NCBI RefSeq assembly: GCF_947242115.1
Contig: NC_074715.1
Span: forward strand, 27,258,376-27,322,375
Source: Biomphalaria glabrata
Lineage: Eukaryota; Mollusca; Gastropoda; Planorbidae
Reading direction: 5' to 3'
DNA length: 64,000 nt
Shown here: positions 53,247-64,000 of the stretch, in pieces
Layout of the letters: every line of letters begins with the position of its first letter
How positions within the stretch are numbered: the first letter of the stretch is position 1
Translations under genes and position numbers: made by a program
The notes under the pieces: model-generated
Database searches by the model: none
Told to the model about the DNA's origin: nothing
Seen by the model: only the letters and a program-made list of their open reading frames with translations

Positions 53247-54070
53247 ATTCAACCGATTGACGGACTTGGACTTTGCTGATGATGTTGCACTACACGGGGC
53301 TACAAATAAATGCATCCAAGAAATGACGGAGAGCCTAGACAGAGAGGCACCCAAAATTGGCCTCCGCATAAACTTGGATAAGACTAAAATTATGCGAGTG
53401 GGATATAAGGCAAAGGGTGTCCCCGTCAGACTTGGAGAGTCAAAGCTTGAAGAGCTGGACAAGTTCACGTACTTTGGCAGCATCATAACAAATGATGGAG
53501 ATGCTTACCATGATGTAGCATGCCGAATAGGAAAGGCAGGGAGCATTTTCCAAAGGCTGCAGCCTATTAGGACTAGCCAAGCCATTGGACTCAAGACAAA
53601 AATACACCTTCTCAACACAATCGTCATTCCAACTGCTACATATGCATGTGAGACGTGGAAGTCATCTGTCAAAATTGAGAAAAGACTAAATGTGGCTCAA
53701 CAGAGATGGCTGAGACGGATTTTGGGAGTCAGTTACACAGACCGGATCTCAAACAAGGAAATCCTATGCCGAACTGGGAGTCGAACACTTAGTGAGGCTG
53801 TGACTGAGCGTCGCATGAGGTTTGCGGGACATGTTCTACGTCAAAATGAATTACGCACACCAAGAGTTGCGATAACATGGAAGCCAAAACGAGGAAATCG
53901 CAAACAGGGACGTCCTCGTATTACCTGCAGACACACCTTCATGGAGGACCTCAGAACAGTGGACACCAGGTGGGAGGAGGCTTCAGACATTGCCAGTGAC
54001 AGATCATTATGGAGACAGCTTGCCGCCCAATGCGTCGAACGGCGCGGGAGGGCCTAAGTCTAAGTCTAAG
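53247..54070 (+). mobile_element. 5'-truncated LINE, family L-c, with intact frame and 11 bp target duplication
   Basis: The element starts inside the reverse transcriptase and encodes TDLDFADDVALHGATNKCIQ (motif C, FADD intact), GLRINLDKTKIMRVGYKAKG (motif D), FTYFGSIITNDGD (motif E), ATYACETWKSSVKIEKRL, then MRFAGHVLRQNELRTPRVAI, GNRKQGRPRITCRHTF, WEEASDIASDRSLWRQLAAQ and CVERRGRA, stop at 54055-54057. The frame is uninterrupted. The 3' end is (TAAGTC)n, and TCAACCTTTCA occurs directly before (53236-53246) and after (54071-54081). This is a clean target-primed insertion, truncated at birth. Clade: I/Jockey-like group, not certain. A second, deleted copy of its 3' end lies at 61887-62120. 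Confidence 0.92.
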
Positions 54071-54864
54071 TCAACCTTTCAGCTTCAAACTCTTCATGGT
54101 AAAGGGTGGGTGGGCGGACACGGATATCGAAAACGGCTCTAACGATTTTCCTATAAATTTGACAGTTTAGCTATATCTTTTTGAAAAAAAAAAAGCTGTT
54201 TGGCCACACAGGGAAAACTCTGGTTTGACCGCTATGGGATGGTATGCACAATAAACGTCACGTCACACGGTCGCCTTACAGTCATACGCAGCTGTATTAT
54301 ATATTATATATATAGATATACTGATTTTGATTTATTGAATTTAAATTTGATATTAAATACCTGAGTGCTGTTTCAAAAGGTCAACATCATCACTGAACCT
54401 TTAAGAAACATTCTGAGGAAGTGTGTGCTGTGACCGCGCGAACAACCAATGTTCTCTACTCCTAAACATCCGAGTCCAAAGCTTAACGTTTCAAACGGGA
54501 GACAACCCAATGTCATTCCTTCCCTTTGACCCATGAACTTTGATTTCTGACGACCCAGTCTCATAGTAATTGGATGATGTCACACGTTCTTATTGAATTT
54601 GGTTCTTATGGTAAATGTTCATGACTTTTGACTGAAGTCATTCAATAGTTCTCTCATCCCATTCTGTTGTTTTTAAATGATCATTTCTGTAGTCAAACTT
54701 CGTGTGGGCTAAGTCCTAGTAATTGAACATTCAGTATTATCTAGATGACTGTTTATTATTTTCTTACTAAGTCCATTTCTTAACAAATTGTATTACATTG
54801 GTCTAGTTCTTAACAAATTGTATTACATTGGTCTATTTCTAAATAAATGGTTTGTTTTGTAAAA

Positions 54865-54990
54865 TGTTTTATATGTTATATCCTATCCCAAACCTCACGC
54901 AGGACGACGAGGATGATAGAAGGCAGGATTCGAACCCGGGACCTTCGTGACCACCAAACGTCAGTCCAGAGCGCGTGCCTTGTCTAACAC
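54865..54990 (-). mobile_element. tRNA-derived SINE, family S-b
   Basis: Reversed: GGCACGCGCTCTGGACTGAC (A box region), GGTGGTCACGAAGGTCCCGG, GTTCGAATCCTGCCTTCTAT (B box GGTTCGAATCC), CATCCTCGTCGTCCTGCGTG, AGGTTTGGGATAGGATATAA. I recall the same body, GTCGTCCTGCGGGAGGTTTG, from pulmonate snail SINEs. The tail side ends near 54865. Confidence 0.75.
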
Positions 54991-55198
54991 TTGTCTATTT
55001 TTCCTTCTCAGTCTATTTCTATTGACTTTTCTCTCTCACCAGCTTTCACGAACAAACACACACACAAACACATTAACTGTCCTTCAGACTTCTGCTGTCT
55101 CTAATGATACCAATGTTCAAGTTACCTTCCGTAATCTGTGCGAGAAAGTCAGTTGTAGAGCAACCAAACTTGTTTCATTGCCTTGGGTGTCAATTAAT

Positions 55199-55455
55199 TT
55201 ACTTCGCTGCTTTCCTTTCTAATTCTATTTTCGTTTTTATTATGCTAAAGCTAAACAGTAAACCATGGTTTTCTTCAACATCACACTCTTCTTTCAATGG
55301 AGTATTTACATTAGTACGTGTTGCTGGGGTCCGCGGAGGTGGGACATCATTACATACACACAATAGATGGTTTAATATATCCTCATCTCCTTTTACACAA
55401 GTAGCCAATACAATTTCAATTCGAACAGATGAGACTTGAACATCTTTTTCTTGTT
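55199..55455 (-). CDS. Candidate coding exon of unknown product
   Basis: The minus strand is open for 84 codons from a TAA near 55455 to the TAA at 55199-55201: DVQVSSVRIEIVLATCVKGD, EDILNHLLCVCNDVPPPRTP, ATRTNVNTPLKEECDVEENH, then FSFSIIKTKIELERKAAK. Codon composition looks more protein-like than its surroundings and an acceptor (TTAACAAG) is possible just upstream. No domain is recognised, and the plus strand is open here too. It could be the last exon of an unknown gene, a transposon fragment or chance. Confidence 0.2.
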
Positions 55456-55599
55456 AAAAAAACGAGTACATATTTAATATTTAAAAACAAATGGAGTTTA
55501 CTTTCAGAAGACCAAACATCACTGGTGCATGTTCTTATGAGCACGACACAGGCGATGGGGACGTTACATTTCAAAAGCGCACGTAATGTTTGAGATCTA

Positions 55600-56150
55600 A
55601 ACGTGACAGACATACAGACAGACAGTCGAAAGGACTGTCAGAAAAAAAGACGGAGAGACAGATGGACGAAGGAACTGTCAGAGAGAGAGACAAAGTTGGA
55701 GAGATTCAGAGAGACAGATGGACGAAGGAACTGTCAGAGAGAGAGAGACAAAGTTAGAGAGATTCAGAGAGACAGATGGACGAAGGAACTGTCAGAGAGA
55801 GAGACAAAGATAGAGAGATTCAGAGAGACAGATGGACGAAGGAACTGTCAGAGAGAGAGGCAAAGTTGGAGAGATTCAGAGAGACAGATGGACGAAGGAA
55901 CTGTCAGAGAGAGAGACAAAGTTAGAGAGATTCAGAGAGACAGATGGACGATGGAACTGTCAGAGAGAGAGACAAAGATAGAGAGATTCAGAGAGACAGA
56001 CGGACGAAGGAACTGTCAGAGAGAGAGACAAAGTTGGAGAGATTCAGAGAGACAGATGGACGAAGGAACTGTCAGAGAGAGAGAGACAAAGATAGAGAGA
56101 TTCAGAGAGACAGATGGACGAAGGGACAGATCTATAGAGACAGAGACAGA
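55600..56150. repeat. 56-58 bp purine-rich minisatellite, about 9 units
   Basis: The unit is GAGACAGATGGACGAAGGAA, CTGTCAGAGAGAGAGACAAA, GTTGGAGAGATTCAGA. The length varies by GA dinucleotides. The purine strand has few stops, so a 197-codon frame passes through all three phases of the unit in turn; this is a repeat, not a protein. Confidence 0.95.
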
Positions 56151-56677
56151 AATGTGTTATTCCAATATCGGACTGAAAGAACTACCAGGAGACTAACAAA
56201 AACAAAGAACATTACATAAAGGTGACTCTACACATTGTGAGGGCTCAAATCTTTTCAAATACCAGCCAGTACTCTTCTCAATGACATCACAGTGACATTA
56301 CTGTAAGAGGCAAAGTTTGGACAAAGTGTTCATATAAATAATACAGCACTTTCAATGGACTTTCTTATAACCTTGTTTTGCAATAAGAGAGAAATTATAG
56401 AATGCAATAGGAATATGAATGAACAGTTGATATCTTCATAATCAATATATACAAATAGTTATGTTGTGTCTGTGCGTATGTGTGTGTGTGTGTGTGTGTG
56501 CTGGACCTGTACTGCCTATTCTGTGGAGAAATCAATTTGCTTAGGTCAAGTTATCAAAGTAGATTAGATTTGGAAACTTGTCTCCTGTTTTAATCGATCT
56601 TCTCATTGTAGTCTTTCTCCAGTCTCTCTTCAAGTACATTTTGTGTTTTAAATTTCAAACGTAATGACGTTTTTTTA

Positions 56678-57020
56678 GCGGCCCCCGTAAGGGGAAAAAG
56701 CCGCTATTAGGTTTGTGCAAAATGTCCGTCTGTCCGTCTGTCCGTCTGTCACACTCAGATCTCGAAAACTAGAAGAGATATGAAAAATATTATTTCATCA
56801 TTAAATGCGGATTGAAAAGTTTAGGTGCAACGGCTACTTTTGGTTTTCTAAAAGCAAACCGTTTAATTTATAAAATTAATTATGCAAGCGATTTTTTCAT
56901 AAAAATACACCAATTCTAAAACAATTATGTAAATGTAAGGGAGGCAATGTTACAATATGCTAACCTAAAGTCCTAAACAACCTATTGTCGATATTTTTAA
57001 AATTTGTTTAAAGATGAAAA
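56678..57020 (+). repeat. Dispersed repeat R1, best-preserved head
   Basis: TTTTAGCGGCCCCCGTAAGG, GGAAAAAGCCGCTATTAGGT, a (GTCCGTCT)n run, CTCGAAAACTAGAAGAGATA, CTTTTGGTTTTCTAAAAGCA, TATGCAAGCGATTTTTTCAT, AAAAATACACCAATTCTAAA. AGCGGC...GCCGCT at the head can pair. It is the third member of the family seen at 9165-9612 and 10905-12235. Confidence 0.75.
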
Positions 57021-57049
57021 TACGGAACAATTAGAAATTGATAACCATG

Positions 57050-58475
57050 ACCATGTATCTAAAGTAAAGATCACCATGTCTCTAAAGTAATGATGACCAT
57101 GTCTCTTAAGTAATGATGACCATGTCTCTAAAGTAATGATCACCATGTCTCTAAAGTAATGATCACCATGTCTCTAAAGTAAAGATCACCATGTTTCTAA
57201 AGTAATGATGACAATGTCTCTAAAGTAATGATCACCATGTCTCTAAAGTAATGATGACCATGTCTCTAAAGTAAAGATCACCATGTCTCTAAAGTAATGA
57301 TGACCATGTCTCTAAAGTAATGATCACCATGTTTCTAAAGTAATGATCACCATGTCTCTAAAGTAATGATGACCATGTCTCTAAAGTAATGATCACCATG
57401 TTTCTAAAGTAATGATGACCATGCCTCTAAAGTAATGATCATCATGTCTCTAAAGTAATGATGACCATGTCTCTAAAGTAATGATCACCATGTTTCTAAA
57501 GTAATGATCACCATGTCTCTAAAGTAATGATGACCATGTCTCTAAAGTAATGATCACCATGTTTCTAAAGTAATGATGACCATGTCTCTAAAGTAATGAT
57601 CATCATGTCTCTAAAGTAATGATGACCATGTCTCTAAAGTAATGATGACCATGTCTCTAAAGTAAAGATCACCATGTTTCTAAAGTAAAGATCACCATGT
57701 TTCTAAAGTAATGATCACCATGTTTCTAAAGTAAAGATCACCATGTTTCTAAAGTAAAGATCATCATGTTTCTAAAGTAATGATGACCATGTCTCTAAAG
57801 TAATGATCATCATGTCTCTAAAGTAATGATAACCATGTTTCTAAAGTAATGATGACCATGTCTCTAAAGTAAAGATCACCATGTCTCTAAAGTAAAGATC
57901 ACCATGTCTCTAAAGTAAAGATCACCATGTCTCTAAAGTAATGATGACCATGTCTCTAAAGTAATGATGACCATGTCTCTAAAGTAATGATGACCATGTC
58001 TCTAAAGTAATGATCACCATGTTTCTAAAGTAATGATCACCATGTTTCTAAAGTAATGATGACCATGTTTCTAAAGTAATAATGAGCATGTCTGTAAAGT
58101 AAAGATCACCATGTCTCTAAAGTAAAGATCACCATGTTTCTAAAGTAATGATGACCATGTTTCTAAAGTAATAATGAGCATGTCTGTAAAGTAAAGATCA
58201 CCATGTCTCTAAAGTAAAGATCACCATGTCTCTAAAGTAAAGATCACCATGTTTCTAAAGTAAAGATCACCATGTTTCTAAAGTAAAGATCACCATGTCT
58301 CTAAAGTAAAGATCACCATGTCTCTAAAGTAAAGATCACCATGTCTCTAAAGTAAAGATCACCATGTTTCTAAAGTAAAGATCACCATGTCTCTAAAGTA
58401 AAGATCATCATGTTTCTAAAGTAAAGATCACCATGTTTCTAAAGTAAAGATCATTATGTCTCTAAAGTAGTGCTC
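57050..58475. repeat. 23 bp minisatellite, about 61 units
   Basis: The unit is GTCTCTAAAGTAATGATGAC, CAT. Three two-state positions vary along the array: GTCTCT/GTTTCT, TAATGAT/TAAAGAT and GACCAT/CACCAT (also CATCAT). Runs of TAAAGATCACC dominate the right third. At 1.4 kb it is the longest tandem array here. Rare ATAATGAGCATGTCTGTAAA units occur twice (58079 and 58170), marking a larger duplication. Confidence 0.97.
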
Positions 58476-58559
58476 GTCAAGTTTCTCATCTACTTGATGC
58501 CACTGTGTCAGATCTTCACTGTTTGCATTACGTGCTGCAAGTCCACTTTAATTGTGACA

Positions 58560-58622
58560 CCATGATGAGGATGATGAGGATGATGATGATGAGGAGGAGG
58601 AGGATGATGATGAGGATGATTT
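58560..58622. repeat. (GAT/GAG)n trinucleotide repeat
   Basis: ATGATGAGGATGATGAGGAT continued with GATGATGATGAGGAGGAGGA. Confidence 0.9.
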
Positions 58623-58624
58623 TA

Positions 58625-59500
58625 ACTTTCACACCCAATCGTGGTGCTTAATAAAAGATTCCAGTTTTGAACCTATAATATCTTTCTAAATTTCTTCTCT
58701 TCTGACTTAATGTTTTCACCGAATTATGTCAATCTAATGTTCAAAGACATCCATAGGACTTCACCTTAAAGTTAACCCAAACTAAGTTTCATTTCGCTGT
58801 ATACCCAACGAACTACTTAAGAACTGTCAGATATTAGTAGCTTCATTCAGGTTTTTAGTTCCAAATTAAAACAAGACAAAATGTTGCCATTAGACTAATT
58901 GAATAAAATCGAAAGCCAGATCGATGCATCCAAATATTTGCATTTTAAACAAATCAATGATTGTTATGAGTATGATAGTTATCTGTACATATCTCTCCCA
59001 ATGCGATTCTTTTTATTTCCACTCTATACCAAAGAGCCAAACAACGGTTTCTTCGACCTGGTTTCAAGGAGAGTGATTTCTGCTCATTGGGGTTCAAGAG
59101 ATAGCGAAATCTCCTCCATATCCGACGTAAACCCACTGTGTTTGTGGTCGTTTCTTACAGCTGTAACCAGCTTGAGATAAAACAGCTGTGAGGGATCATG
59201 GCTAGCCGTATGACAGGACGAGGCATTCACGTAGATAAGATTTTTACTAATATCAAAGCTAAAAGGACAAAATATAGGGGGAACAAATGTAGGCTAGAAG
59301 CACAAATTATATGTGCAAGTGTTATTTGAAATATTTCTTTCAGTTTGGTTGTTCTGGCTTAACTTGAGTGAAAAGGATCAAGTGAATTGAATGTCAATTT
59401 GTTGAAACTATTACATTCTAATTTATGTGATTTCTATTGAGGATAGGGTTGAAATAAGTATAGAAAACAAGAAGTAGCACACACAACGAAACAGTATCCT
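58625..59500. other. Stretch with no supported gene
   Basis: The plus-strand frame at 58899-59180 (93 codons) has ordinary composition but no recognised motif and no clear splice context. I do not call it. Confidence 0.4.
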
Positions 59501-59509
59501 CTTTAGGAT

Positions 59510-60490
59510 CTACACCTTACTACAACATTTCTAAACGTGATCTATACCTTACTACAACATTTCTAAACGTGATCTACACCTTCCTACAACATTTCTAAAC
59601 GTGATCTACACCTTACTACAACATTTCTAAACGTGATCTACACCTTACTACAACATTTCTAAACGTGATCTATACCTTACTACAACATTTCTAAACGTGA
59701 TCTACACCTTACTACAACATTTCTAAACGTGATCTATACCTTACTACAACATTTCTAAACGTGATCTATACCTTACTACAACATTTCTAAACGTGATCTA
59801 TACCTTACTACAACATTTCTAAACGTGATCTATACCTTCCTACAAAATTTCTAAACGTGATCTACACCTTACTACAACATTTCTAAACGTGATCTACACC
59901 TTACTACAACATTTCTAAACGTGATCTACACCTTACTACAACATTTCTAAACGTGATCTACACCTTACTACAACATTTTTAAACGTGATCTATACCTTAC
60001 TACAACATTTCTAAACGTGATCTATACCTTACTACAACATTTCTAAACGTGATACCTTACTACAAAATTTCTAAACGTGATCTATACCTTACTACAAAAT
60101 TTCTAAACGTGATCTATACCTTACTACAACATTTCTAAACGTGATCTATGCCTTACTACAACATTTCTAAACGTGATCTTCACCTTACTACAACATTTCT
60201 AAACGTGATCTATACCTTCCTACAACATTTCTAAACGTGATCTATACCTTCCTACAACATTTTTAAACGTGATCTACACCTTACTACAACATTTCTAAAC
60301 GTGATCTATACCTTACTACAACATTTCTAAACGTGATCTATACCTTACTACAACATTTCTAAACGTGATCTATACCTTACTACAACATTTCTAAACGTGA
60401 TCTACACCTTACTACAACATTTCTAAACGTGATTTATACCTTACTACAACATTTCTAGACGTGATCTACAACTTACTACATTTCTAGACG
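59510..60490. repeat. 32 bp minisatellite, about 30 units
   Basis: The unit is TACAACATTTCTAAACGTGA, TCTATACCTTAC. Variants are CTACACC/CTATACC, TTCCTAC and CAAAATTTC. One unit lacks CTATAC-type bases (about 60050). Each unit carries AACGTGATC. Confidence 0.97.
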
Positions 60491-60848
60491 TGACCATGAC
60501 ATGGAATGGGTTGTCTGAGCAAGAAAAATACCCAATGACTTGTCAGAGTTGAAGTCATCGATTAGCAAGCATGGCTAGATTGGCGGCTAGGGACACGCAT
60601 AGGACGTTATCTTATCTTTTTTTGAAGTTACATCTGTATTATATAAGATAAGATAACATAAGATAAGATCAAATTTGAAACAATCATCTGAGTCTAACAA
60701 ACTAAACCAACCAACTGAACTAATAGACTGCAATATATCAGCTGATAGAAATGTAAAATAGTCGATAATGCTGTCTGGAATATTGCTTTTAATTATTTCT
60801 TTATAATCAATAAAATTCGAAAGTAATATTTTTGTATTTAATATATAC

Positions 60849-62526
60849 ATGGGCGTAGCCGGGGGGTGGGGGTTAGGGGTTCAAACCCTCCCCGAAATCG
60901 GATTGGATCGGAATTTAGTGACTGATTTTTTGCTTTGATTTTGTTTATTTTAGGTGAGATTTTATACTAAACTATCACTTGCCCTAGCATAGCAAAGGAG
61001 GTTTTGAGTTGAAACCCCCCCTACCAGTGGTTTTTTAGTTGAAAACCCCCTACAGGGGGGTTCGAGTTTAACCCCCCCCCCACCAGGGGTTTTCGCAGTT
61101 AAATTCTCCTCTTCTATAGCACAAAACAAAAAAAAAACTGCAAACGACAATATCCCAAATTTCACGAGCACAGTTAAGGAAGATTTTGATTTTTAAACCC
61201 CCTCCAAAATTTACAATAAACCCCCTCTTCAGTATAAAAAACAGAAAATTACGCACTCAAAATTCTATGAGCGTAGCCAAAGGGGTTTTGAGTTAACCCA
61301 CAACCCCTCTTCAGTAGGGTTTGAGGCTAAAAAATAACTCTTCAATACCCGGTATAAAAAAAACGCAAATTACGCACTCAAAATTTTATGAGCGTAGCTA
61401 AATGGGTTTTGACTCAGTTTTTAGTGTGAAACCCCCCTTCAGCGGGGTTTGAGGGTAAAAAATACCTCTTCAATATAAAAAAAAAAGAAAATTGTAAACT
61501 CAGAAATCTATGAGCGTAGCCAAAGGGGTTTTGGGTTTAAACCCTCCGCAAGCGGGGTTTGAAGCTAAAAAATACATCTTCAATGTAAGAAAAAAGCAAA
61601 TTACGCACTCAAAATGCTATGAGCGTTGCCAAAAGGAGTTTTGAGTTTAAACCCCCCTTCAGAGTGGTTTGATGCTAAAAAATACCTCTTCAATATACAA
61701 AAAGCAAATTACACACTAAGATTATTTGAGCGTAGCCAAGACAATTGAGGGTTTTGAGTTTAAACCCCTCTCCTACAGATGGCTTTTTTAAAAGTTTAAA
61801 ACCCCTCCAGATGGTTTTGAGTTTGGCGTTTTGAGGTGGAAAATCTCTATCTTCAATATTATTCTAAAGCAAACTACAATTACTCTTCGACTCTTTAGTA
61901 AGATTGTGACAGAGCGTCGCATGAGGTTTGCGGGACATGTTCTCCGACAAAAAGAATTAGGCGTAAGAATAGTTGCGATGACATCCTAGTACAAATTGGC
62001 GCCACACATTCATGGAGGTCCTCAGAGCAGGTTGGAAGAGGCCTCAGACATTATTAGTGACAGATTTTTGTGGAAACAGCTTGACGGCGAATGCGCCGAA
62101 CGTCGCGGGAGGGTCTAAGACGGTAAGAATAGCACATTAGGTTTTTGAAATAAAACTTTTAAATAGCAGGAAAATGCACTGTAGATACCTCAGAATATGC
62201 ATTTTGTTGGCTTTCAAGATCAGAAATAGTGCTTGGCGGCGGGCTCCGTCCCGCGCTGGGGGAGCTCCTAGCGCTCCCCCAGACCCCCTTGCTGGCAATA
62301 GCGGGGAGTCTACAATTTTCCCACTAGCTCCAGGAAGAACCTATTCTAGGGCACAATAAGCGTCTCCCTAAAAAATGATGGGTCAGAATGTAATAAAGAT
62401 TATATACACACACACATACATACATATAAAAAAATTTTTCGCGGGGGGGAGGTGGTTCGGGGGGGGGGGAATCCTCCCCCCCCCAACCCGCCCCCCCCCC
62501 GAAAAAAAAACCTTGCCTACGCCCAT
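60849..62526. mobile_element. 1.68 kb element with ATGGGCGTAG inverted ends and reiterated internal copies of its end
   Basis: The left end is ATGGGCGTAGCCGGGGGGTG (60849). The right end, reversed, is ATGGGCGTAGGCAAGG (62511-62526). Both flanks contain AATATAT. Inside, at least five units of about 110-120 bp (61265, 61388, 61508, 61617, 61726) repeat a diverged form of the terminus, TATGAGCGTAGCCAAAGGGG, then TTTTGAGTTTAAACCCCCCT, TCAGCGGGGTTTGAGGCTAA, AAAATACCTCTTCAATATAA and AATTACGCACTCAAAA. A LINE fragment (61887-62120) is nested in it. A strong hairpin, CTGGGGGAGC...CGCTCCCCCAG (62257-62283), lies to the right. No transposase. Confidence 0.6.
61887..62120 (+). mobile_element. LINE family L-c, 3' fragment with internal deletion
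   Basis: GTGACAGAGCGTCGCATGAG, GTTTGCGGGACATGTTCTCC, ACATTCATGGAGGTCCTCAG and TGCGCCGAACGTCGCGGGAG match 53798-54057 at about 85-90%, but about 50 bases around the GRPRITCR codons are missing and the frame is broken. It ends GGTCTAAGACGGTAAG rather than (TAAGTC)n. Confidence 0.85.
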
Positions 62527-62529
62527 GAA

Positions 62530-63794
62530 TATATGTGTGTGTGATTGGGTGTGTATATTATATGTGTGTGTGTGTGTGTGTTAATATATCTAAAGAAAGT
62601 AATTAAACTAACTGTAGCGAAAAGTAAAAATATTCTAATTTGTTCATAGTGATGCCAATGGTTGGCTATTCAGTTACACGTTTGATATCTTCGACCAAAA
62701 GCTTTGACGGCTATAACGATTCCTGGGATAAACTTTTTTTTTTTTTGGTTTACTCTCTGAGATCAAGACATTTGCTTATCTCTCTAAACTCTTCTTCAAT
62801 TGAAAAAAAAATCTTATGAAATCCCTTGAGGATTTGTTCCAGATTACGTTGACCAAATAGATAGCCTCAAAGTCTAAATCACGTGATAGGGTAAGCACGA
62901 GAAGGAGAGCGTCCAGAGAATAGAGCAGTGAAAGAAAAAAAAAATATTCATGTGTCCATAGAAGATACATGGAGTGTTTTTGTTTTTAAATTGATATAGG
63001 TGTAAAAGAATAGTAGAAAGTGATGTCTAGAAAAAGTCTAGGAAACAGAACTTGGATCTATGTACTGATTCTATTGTCCAAGGATTTCCATCACGTTCGA
63101 ATCTCCAAAGTTTTGTGTATAGTTATCTCAATTAAGAGAATTACTCTCATTTGTCCTTGGCCAACGAGTCATGATCATTTGACCCATCCCCACGAGACCC
63201 ACATTAGACTGACCTCCAAGGACACCGCTCTCCTACCCTACTCTCCAGCGTTTTTCTCACAGATAATTAATAACTGTCAGGTTGATGTCTTCCTATTGGA
63301 CTCGTGCCGGAACCTGAGATAAAGCAACTAAGTCCATAGTCTCCAATGTCCACAACACAAGACGAGGGATGCACCCCCACCGGCCCTCCTTTTTACAAAA
63401 ATTGCCACAGATCTTTTCTTTTGATTCTTTAGAAAGTCGCATTATTTTCATCACATTATACGCGGAGGTATTCAGGTGTTTTTATTGATTATTCAATTAG
63501 AGAACAATTCTATCATCCAGCTTGTTGCTATTTAACCAATGTATCTCTTGTAGGAGGTTAAGTATTGTTACCTTGAAATTGGTGGGACTTGATACTGTAG
63601 CTACTGAACTAGCCGACTGCTTCTGAAAATAGAAAATAGATTTTATTTTTATTACATTCAAATTTTTGAAGGACGATCTAATTCTCTACACGAGGCTTAT
63701 CCCCCCGTGTCTAGTACTGTCTCAATATAAAACTAATTTAATTAAATATGACTAATTGATAAAATAATTGGTCAATCTTTCGATTGATTCATGT
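62530..63794. other. Stretch with no supported gene
   Basis: A (GT)n run at 62532-62580, then mixed DNA. The plus frame at 63020-63322 (100 codons) shows no motif. Nothing else recognised. Confidence 0.4.
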
Positions 63795-64000
63795 TTTGTT
63801 AGAGAGAATTATAATTGTGCAAAGTTTCAACTTGATCCAAGAACGGGAAGTGGAAGGAATAACGTGCCCAAGATTTGTAACAGACACACAGAGTCAGTTA
63901 ATAACGTGCCCAAGATTTGTACCAGACACACAGAGTCAGTTAATAAAGTGCCCAAGATTTGTACCAGACACACAGAGTCAGTTAATAACGTGCCCAAGAT
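63795..64000 (+). repeat. Repeat R2 copy whose tail is amplified as a 42 bp tandem repeat
   Basis: AATTATAATTGTGCAAAGTT, TCAACTTGATCCAAGAACGG, GAAGTGGAAGGAATAACGTG begins an R2 copy. From 63859 the segment AATAACGTGCCCAAGATTTG, TACCAGACACACAGAGTCAG, TT repeats at least three times and runs off the window. Confidence 0.85.

Noticed and set aside
55603-56219. 197-codon arginine/glutamate-rich plus-strand frame
   Set aside because: A stop-poor purine minisatellite read through all three phases; a real protein would keep one phase.

Overview
The window looks like nuclear DNA of a mollusc, most likely a freshwater pulmonate gastropod of the Biomphalaria/Bulinus type. This is inferred from three things: AT-rich DNA saturated in places with overlapping TCTAGA/AGATCT palindromes, gastropod-style tRNA-derived SINEs and LINE 3' ends, and two conserved host genes with spliced exons. 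Nothing here is bacterial; there are no operons, CRISPR arrays or rRNA genes.

Left third (1-26.5 kb), both genes on the minus strand. The window opens in the first intron of ARFGAP1, whose first coding exon (20 codons) lies at 346-405. Upstream of it is a complete 15-exon gene for ERMP1 (endoplasmic reticulum metallopeptidase 1, M28 family). The exons join in frame from the ATG at 26500 to the stop at 4396 and give 905 residues with all M28 metal and catalytic positions present. Its introns hold nearly every repeat class of the window: minisatellites of 34, 23 and 45 bp, LINE fragments, a triplicated tRNA-like SINE head, a fold-back element, a 1.04 kb element with CAGACCTGCCTACC inverted ends, and a 0.9 kb element whose long inverted ends are built of tandem GGTCATTTCATCCCC-type units. 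The last of these sits inside another repeat, and an uninterrupted copy 1.5 kb away shows the empty site.

Middle (26.5-32.1 kb). A TCTAGA-rich stretch leads into a 4.2 kb unit bounded by inverted repeats that each carry AATGGACCTCATTCACC and GTCACGTGAC. Between them two small genes face each other: a SWIM zinc-finger gene (+) and a THAP-domain gene (-). Both are spliced but damaged. I read this as a decayed two-gene DNA transposon, or a derivative of one, and it is the best candidate for something undescribed.

Right half (32.1-64 kb). I find no convincing host gene. It is an accessory, repeat-rich region with a dozen minisatellites (23-68 bp units), SINEs, 5'-truncated LINEs (one at 53247-54070 with an intact reading frame and a perfect 11 bp target-site duplication), a TTAA-bounded MITE, a 510 bp fold-back element and a 1.7 kb element ending in ATGGGCGTAG. 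It also holds a pair of related composite modules (43.96-46.2 kb and 48.8-50.8 kb) whose right halves are direct repeats but whose left halves, full of poly-C/poly-G runs, are inverted relative to each other.

Copy numbers of tandem repeats are estimates from array length and unit length; exon borders were placed by eye from GT/AG sites, reading phase and recalled family similarity.
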